This document shows, piece after piece, positions 40,830 through 44,416 of a stretch of 44,416 nucleotides of DNA. A program made the position numbers and the translations under genes. The DNA is from Lachnospiraceae bacterium V9D3004 (GTDB lineage: Bacteria > Bacillota > Clostridia > Lachnospirales > Lachnospiraceae). Numbering within the stretch: position 1 is the stretch's first letter; every line of letters begins with the position of its first letter. The notes under the pieces were generated by a model, which was not told where the DNA came from, ran no database searches, and was given only the letters and a program-made list of their open reading frames with translations. The stretch spans positions 1 to 44,416 of the forward strand of contig JHWW01000019.1 of the NCBI GenBank assembly GCA_000621985.1. Reading direction: 5' to 3'.

Positions 40830-41183
40830 TTAACCCTCCTTATGGCGACTTAACCAATCTGCACGCCGTTCTTTTGCCAGCTTAAGTTCTTTAGCCGGAG
40901 TTTTCTGCGTTTTCTTTACAAATCCGTTTGTCGCTACAATCTTCTTTCCTACATAAAAGAAATACATCACTCTTGTGATATTACTTCCTTGTTTACAGCG
41001 AAGTTCAAAAATACCATCCTCAAGATGTTCAGAGTAGGGCATACGTAATTCTGTCCCTTTCTCTTCCAATATCTCCATAAGTCCTACCAACTTTGCTGAC
41101 ATCTTGGAATCCAGAGAATCCAAAAACTCCGCTACCGGCTCCCTCCCGTCTTCGCTTGAGTAAAATTCTATTTCAAAAGCCAT
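40830..41183 (-). CDS. higB: HigB-type toxin (Gp49-like, RelE fold)
   Basis: 117 residues from the ATG at 41183 (AGAGGAATCTTT before it; the longer start at 41225 would overlap the -10 box). MAFEIEFYSSEDGREPVAEF, LGLME-type helix, ELRMPYSEHLEDGIFELRCK, NITRVMYFFYVGKKIVATNG-FVKKTQKTPAKEL. The conserved L-R-x-x-(x)-x-x-x-R-x-x-Y-F and H-x-F-x-K-K-x-Q-K-(x)-P pattern of phage-derived Gp49-like toxins is present (NGFVKKTQKTP). Expected to be a ribosome-dependent mRNA interferase. Confidence 0.88.
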   Translation of the reverse strand: MAFEIEFYSSEDGREPVAEFLDSLDSKMSAKLVGLMEILEEKGTELRMPYSEHLEDGIFELRCKQGSNITRVMYFFYVGKKIVATNGFVKKTQKTPAKELKLAKERRADWLSRHKEG

Positions 41184-41204
41184 AAAGATTCCTCTTCTGC
41201 AATC

Positions 41205-41233
41205 ATTATATGAGATATATCTCAACCTGTCAA
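41205..41233 (-). promoter_or_regulatory. higBA promoter with palindromic operator in the spacer
   Basis: Minus-strand TTGACA (41233-41228), 17-bp spacer, TATAAT (41210-41205), a perfect consensus. TGAGATATATCTCA (41211-41224), a 14-bp perfect palindrome, touches the -10 and fills most of the spacer, so antitoxin binding would exclude polymerase. Confidence 0.88.
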
Positions 41234-41250
41234 CACTTCATTTTCCTTTC

Positions 41251-41280
41251 AGATTCATTCAGATTCATTCAGATCCATTC
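41251..41280. repeat. Short tandem repeat, 10-bp unit
   Basis: AGATTCATTC is repeated three times (third copy with one change), followed by further CATTC-rich sequence to about 41310. It lies between the higBA promoter and the metallophosphoesterase stop. A slippage-prone tract. Confidence 0.75.
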
Positions 41281-41308
41281 ATTCAGATTTTCATCTCATT
41301 CGTCTCAT

Positions 41309-42250
41309 TTATCCCCGACCAAGCAGATCAAGGACTTCTGTTAATGTAATATGCTTATAAAACGTATCTCCACTCATAATATCGATTGAAGGATACCATC
41401 CGGGATTTCGGTCTATTATCTCAACTGTGCCCTCGTGTATTTCCTCCTCATTTGACTCTGCAGCTCGGATCTTAAACCGAACGCGATCGCCCACACGGTA
41501 ACTTCTGATGTCCAATTTTGCATCCGGAGTCTCAGCCTCTCCATTTTTATCAGCAAAGCCCCATTGCTTTGAGACAGTATCAACCCAGACAAATCTTTGA
41601 TCTCCAATCGGGTTTCCGCTCCGGCAGGTAGAAAAGTTATCGACAGTGAGTACATCTGCAAAGAAATCTGTCTTCCCTACTGGCGTATGCCCTACAACCT
41701 GTAAATACCCGGATGGATACATCTCTATTCCCCCATACTGCGGTCTGGCCCAGATGGGTGAGGCATCACACCAAAGTTCATCTCTTCGGAAGCTGTTGAT
41801 CTTTTTAAGAAGTTCATCTATATCACCGTCGAAATTCGGGAGAAAGTAAGATACAAATATCTCTGTCAATCCCGCATGGCTGAAAAGAACATTATCTATC
41901 CTATGAATATAAGCGATATTCCCTGCCGGTAGAAGTTTTTCAAGTTTCGATATCCCTTCAAGCACTACCTGTCTTGCATGATCAGAATACCCTGACTCAC
42001 GAGCCTCCCAGATGTAACTCACATCATGGTTTCCATAGCAAAACAAAAAGTTCGGATGTTGCTTTATGAAAATCTCAAGAGCATCAAAAGTCTCCGAATA
42101 CAATCCCAAATTCTTTTCCTGATCCCAGTCATCCACAATATCACCGAGGCATACAATCTGATCATATTTGTTTTGAGATAACAGTTTATCTGCTTCATTA
42201 AACATCCAAGGCTTCAGATGTATATCCGGTATTACAAAAACCTTACTCAT
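41309..42250 (-). CDS. Metallophosphoesterase with C-terminal beta domain
   Basis: 313 residues from the ATG at 42250 (AAGGA 8 nt before). FVIPDIHLKPWMF (DxH), VCLGDIVDDW (GD), FCYGNHDVSY (GNHD), LFSHAGL and VVGHTPVGKTDF (GHTP) are the full calcineurin-type metal site; the GHTP form is that of PPP-like or ApaH-like phosphatases. Residues ~225-313 (SYRVGDRVRFKIRAAESNEE, EGTVEIIDRNPGWYPSIDIM) form an added SH3-like beta domain. Substrate unknown. It is the last gene of the second HTH/phosphoesterase module and overlaps the preceding phosphoesterase gene. Confidence 0.83.
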   Translation of the reverse strand: MSKVFVIPDIHLKPWMFNEADKLLSQNKYDQIVCLGDIVDDWDQEKNLGLYSETFDALEIFIKQHPNFLFCYGNHDVSYIWEARESGYSDHARQVVLEGISKLEKLLPAGNIAYIHRIDNVLFSHAGLTEIFVSYFLPNFDGDIDELLKKINSFRRDELWCDASPIWARPQYGGIEMYPSGYLQVVGHTPVGKTDFFADVLTVDNFSTCRSGNPIGDQRFVWVDTVSKQWGFADKNGEAETPDAKLDIRSYRVGDRVRFKIRAAESNEEEIHEGTVEIIDRNPGWYPSIDIMSGDTFYKHITLTEVLDLLGRG

Positions 42251-42812
42251 TTTTTTCCTTCTTTCTTTCAACAGCTCGATCGATCGTAAGCCGATGTATG
42301 CTTTCTATGTCAGACAAGATCCCATCTTTTATAATCTTGCCCAAATTGAGCGGTCTATACCCACAAACATTTGCCGCCAGGTTAATATGCTTGCAGCCAG
42401 CTTTATATGCTTCCATATTGTTATGATCATGACCGTGTATGTTCAGGCACCAGGGAAGTCCGTATACAGGCTCGTGCGATAATAGTATCTTGTCTGAAAT
42501 GAATAGGGGACCGGCATATACTTCACCGAATAAATCCTTATATGCCCCACGTGCATCATGGTTTCCCAGAAGTAAGATTTTCTTACGTGCTTTGATCATC
42601 GGAACATACTTTGGATCTCCAACATCACCAAGACAAACAAACGTATCTCCTTTGCCTACCATGCTGTTAATCATCTCTATCTGCTCTTCCGGTGTGATCC
42701 AATTTGGATCCATCAATTTGCAGTCACTATCCGCAAAATGCGGATCTGAAAGAATATATACGCTCCCGCCTTCTGACCAATGACGGAACGGTTCATATAA
42801 TGTTGTGATCAT
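42243..42812 (-). CDS. Calcineurin-like metallophosphoesterase
   Basis: 189 residues. VYILSDPHFADSDCKL (DxH), FVCLGDVGD (GD), ILLLGNHDARGAYKDLFG (GNHD), LLSHEPVYGLPWCLNIHGHD-HNN (GHxH). Similar in size to the phosphoesterase of the same module but a different subgroup (acts on nucleotides or DNA ends by analogy only). The start is GTG within the tail of the preceding pseudogene; a later start is possible because the fold begins at about residue 16. A Lys/Glu-rich tail overlaps the next gene. Confidence 0.83.
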   Translation of the reverse strand: MITTLYEPFRHWSEGGSVYILSDPHFADSDCKLMDPNWITPEEQIEMINSMVGKGDTFVCLGDVGDPKYVPMIKARKKILLLGNHDARGAYKDLFGEVYAGPLFISDKILLSHEPVYGLPWCLNIHGHDHNNMEAYKAGCKHINLAANVCGYRPLNLGKIIKDGILSDIESIHRLTIDRAVERKKEKNE

Positions 42813-43176
42813 CTACATTCACCTGCTCTCCAAAGAAATCTATTACCTGCTTCACCGAAACCGGAAAGAAGTTGTTGGCATCTACTCCAACATCATATCG
42901 TCTGATTCCCTCTTCACGGTTTGCTTCATTGTATTCCATACGTGCATGGATATGCCCATGCAACTGATATCCTCCGCTGCTCTTCTTCGGCCAGGAAAGC
43001 ATCGGATAGTGCATTAACGCAAAGCTATATCCATCCACGGAGATCTTTATAAAATCCTTTATATCCTCAAAGAGTCTCGGATCATATTTCTTATCATGGT
43101 TCCCGACTATCAGATATTTCTTTCCATTCATCTTTCTGATCAAGTTATCCGCATCCTCAACCTTCAAGTGATGACA
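42793..43176 (-). pseudogene. Metallophosphoesterase, N-terminally deleted (module copy 2)
   Basis: From DICHHLKVEDADNLIRKMNG onward it is about 90% identical to the phosphoesterase at 33980-34522, ending VNVDDHNII. The first ~53 residues, with the DxH and the Gly of the GD motif, are gone. Upstream the reading runs into the tail of the CD1845-like gene. Compared with the intact copy, 262 bp were lost between two ATATCA sequences. Without metal site 1 it cannot be active. Confidence 0.85.
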
Positions 43177-43376
43177 GATATCAGTGAATAAAGAAACAGA
43201 TCTCCCCATCTATGGATAACGATGCTATAGATAATAGCTGCTCCGACTATTAGGGTGAGCAATCCTACTGCCCATTCTGTCAGCCTCACTGAAGTTTCCA
43301 ATGCCCACCTTGTAAAAAACAGAACAAAAGCAACCGGTAACAATAACACCTTTAAGAGTTTTCTTAATATGAACAT
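43164..43376 (-). pseudogene. CD1845-like membrane protein, C-terminally truncated (module copy 2)
   Basis: 70 residues from the ATG at 43376. MFILRKLLKVLLLPVAFVLF to HRWGDLFLYSLI is nearly identical to 34541-34825, then SVIT-stop at the deletion join. The third membrane segment is missing. It begins just after the HTH stop, as in copy 1. Confidence 0.82.
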
Positions 43377-43377
43377 A

Positions 43378-43653
43378 TTAACCGATCCTCCCCTCTCGCA
43401 ACTCATTCATCACCTTATAAGCGATCAAGCGAAGAACATATTCCGGCATGGCTCTCCGGCCAAGTTCCCATTCCTGCATGGTCCGATAAGGAACTCCAAG
43501 CCACACAGAAAAATCAGTTCTGCTCATACCGGACTTTTCCCTGATCATCTTGAAGCAATACGTCAAGCGACGACGCTCTGCTTCCTTATCGCTTTTATCA
43601 TACCTTTCTACTTCAATCTCGATTCCTTCGAGGTTATATATTTCCTTCTTCAT
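43378..43653 (-). CDS. HTH (XRE-type) regulator, module copy 2
   Basis: 91 residues, MKKEIYNLEGIEIEVERYDK and then the same helix-turn-helix as copy 1 (TDFSVWLGVPYRTMQEWELG). Differences are few and conservative. GGAGGCGCCT precedes the ATG. Promoter and operator are the same as copy 1, so the two repressors should cross-regulate. The genes behind it are partly broken. Confidence 0.87.
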   Translation of the reverse strand: MKKEIYNLEGIEIEVERYDKSDKEAERRRLTYCFKMIREKSGMSRTDFSVWLGVPYRTMQEWELGRRAMPEYVLRLIAYKVMNELREGRIG

Positions 43654-43694
43654 AGGCGCCTCCTACGCGTAGTCAATGCGTGTGTTCTGTCTTT

Positions 43695-43723
43695 ATTATA
43701 TGTAGTCATTGACTACATGTCAA
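43695..43723 (-). promoter_or_regulatory. Consensus promoter with 19-bp palindromic operator, copy 2
   Basis: Minus-strand TTGACA (43723-43718), 17-bp spacer, TATAAT (43700-43695). The same palindrome, ATGTAGTCATTGACTACAT, at 43700-43718; a half-site (GTAGTCAATG) near 43670. Confidence 0.87.
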
Positions 43724-43747
43724 GAAATATCCTACAGTACAGAAAAA

Positions 43748-43765
43748 GGAGCCGCTCCCGACTCC
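43748..43765 (-). terminator. Rho-independent terminator
   Basis: Minus strand GGAGTCG-GGAG-CGGCTCC (7-bp stem, 4-nt loop) followed by TTTTTCTG. It ends the transcript from the HepT-like side. Just upstream is another hairpin, TTTTCCGCTTG/CAAGCGGAAAA (43777-43810), an 11-bp perfect inverted repeat. Confidence 0.83.
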
Positions 43766-43861
43766 TTACTTCTGCTTTTTCCGCTTGTTTTTGCAAATGC
43801 AAGCGGAAAACCATGATCAACTCCCCGTTTCATCATTCTTTTTCTTCCATTCTTCCAATAA

Positions 43862-44128
43862 TTAGAACAGCACTTTCTCCATCTGAGATCTGGTATAGAA
43901 CGGCGGGAAATATTCTTGCAGTTTTTTCTTAGTAATCGTGAGCTGCTGAAATCTGTTACTCTCGTCCTTGGGCGCATTCTCATTCAGAATCCGAATGAGT
44001 TCCATCTTAGTGATGGTATCATTCTCCTTTAGATAATCTCTCAATGCAAAGATCTGAAATGTCTTGCAGATTTCATTCTCACTCATGTAATCGTAGTGCT
44101 TCCCTTTAATAGTTAAGTGTCCTGTCAT
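43862..44128 (-). CDS. Hypothetical protein downstream of HepT-like toxin
   Basis: 88 residues; family not recognised. It looks cytosolic and helical: ENEICKTFQIFALRDYLKEN, ITKMELIRILNENAPKDESN, and a basic end (QQLTITKKKLQEYFPPFYTR). Starts 16 bp after the HepT-like stop, so it is likely co-transcribed. A regulatory role or C-terminal fragment is possible; I cannot say which. Confidence 0.55.
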   Translation of the reverse strand: MTGHLTIKGKHYDYMSENEICKTFQIFALRDYLKENDTITKMELIRILNENAPKDESNRFQQLTITKKKLQEYFPPFYTRSQMEKVLF

Positions 44129-44144
44129 TATATATCAAATCTGA

Positions 44145-44416
44145 TCAGTTTTCATCATCTTCATTTTCATCAATTATATTCTGTAATTTTTGTTTTAAAA
44201 CAGGATAATCATCATGAACTGTGTTATACACATCCTCCATTCGCAGCGTTTGATATCGGTGTGCCGTAATATCTCTCATTCCTGCAACAGCTTTCCACGG
44301 GAAATCCTTATACATAGCTCTTGTGTTATCTGTAATTACCTTAACTAATTCGCCAACATTTATGCAGGTCATTCCTAATGCTCTTTTTAGAAGCTCATCT
44401 TTAAGAAACACTTCTA
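44145..44416 (-). CDS. hepT: HepT-like ribonuclease toxin (5' part outside window)
   Basis: The frame is open to the right edge (reading E-V-F-L-K-D-E at the border), so the first residues are missing. FLKDELLKRALGMTCINVGE and WKAVAGMRDITAHRYQTLRM match DUF86/HepT proteins; the catalytic R-x(4-6)-H element appears as RDITAH followed by RY. HepT toxins are HEPN ribonucleases kept silent by an adenylylating MntA-type partner, which would be expected just beyond the window edge. An acidic tail (DENEDDEN) ends the protein. Confidence 0.8.
   Translation of the reverse strand, partial: EVFLKDELLKRALGMTCINVGELVKVITDNTRAMYKDFPWKAVAGMRDITAHRYQTLRMEDVYNTVHDDYPVLKQKLQNIIDENEDDEN

Noticed and set aside
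41251-41310. CRISPR-like repeat array
   Set aside because: Unit of 10 bp with no spacers; a simple tandem repeat.

Overview
The window looks like an accessory-rich chromosomal stretch of a low-to-mid GC Firmicute, most likely a Lachnospiraceae member (Butyrivibrio/Pseudobutyrivibrio-like). I infer this from strong GGAGG ribosome sites, several membrane GGDEF proteins, DUF4143 ATPases, DUF5688 and CD1845-type element proteins, and AraC-MFS pairs. There is no rRNA, tRNA, CRISPR array or core housekeeping cluster. Nearly all genes are on the minus strand; only the IS110 transposase and two AraC regulators are on plus.

Layout. 1-240: the left end of an IS200/IS605 element, cut by the window edge. 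244-10352: signalling and small metabolism: a condensation-like protein co-operonic with two membrane diguanylate cyclases, a YbaK/ProX-type editing protein, a nitrilase-family amidase, an autoregulated MarR with a shrunken flavodoxin, an unknown acidic protein and a PAS-GGDEF-EAL protein. 10451-15531: a chimeric secreted/metallopeptidase remnant, AlkD-type glycosylase, a copper operon (CsoR, then CopA with a C-terminal CopZ-like domain) and a C_GCAxxG_C_C redox protein. 15600-18650: gene debris, a frameshifted phage HNH gene and an IS110 element with an amber codon. 19014-25728: two DUF4143 ATPases around a MerR/TipAS regulator, a small element protein and a divergent MFS/AraC pair. 25957-27870: an AAA ATPase with a broken partner and a third, truncated ATPase. 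28016-31624: glyoxalase, a deleted MFS with a divergent AraC, GNAT, XRE and a truncated CPBP protein. 31797-33872: DUF3784 protein and an AbiE-like toxin-antitoxin pair. 33980-44416: mobile-element and prophage remnants: two decayed copies of an HTH / CD1845 / metallophosphoesterase module, a two-gene AAA + TOPRIM-like cassette lying between a phage HNH gene and a terminase small-subunit stub, a truncated second IS110 end, a DUF5688 pseudogene, a HigBA pair and a HepT-like toxin.

Three themes stand out. (1) Defence-like ATPase loci are bordered by an undescribed element with rigid spacing, TTAGATA-N26-TCTAAAA-N37-TTAGATA, present in three places; two copies flank the AAA/TOPRIM cassette as direct repeats. 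(2) Many genes carry internal deletions, and two sets of duplicates show the deletion ends at 5-6 bp microhomologies. (3) Transcription control is unusually readable: near-consensus promoters with perfect palindromes in or next to the spacer occur at HigBA, both HTH genes, CsoR, MarR, MerR and DUF4143 loci. All family assignments come from reading motifs; no database search was run.
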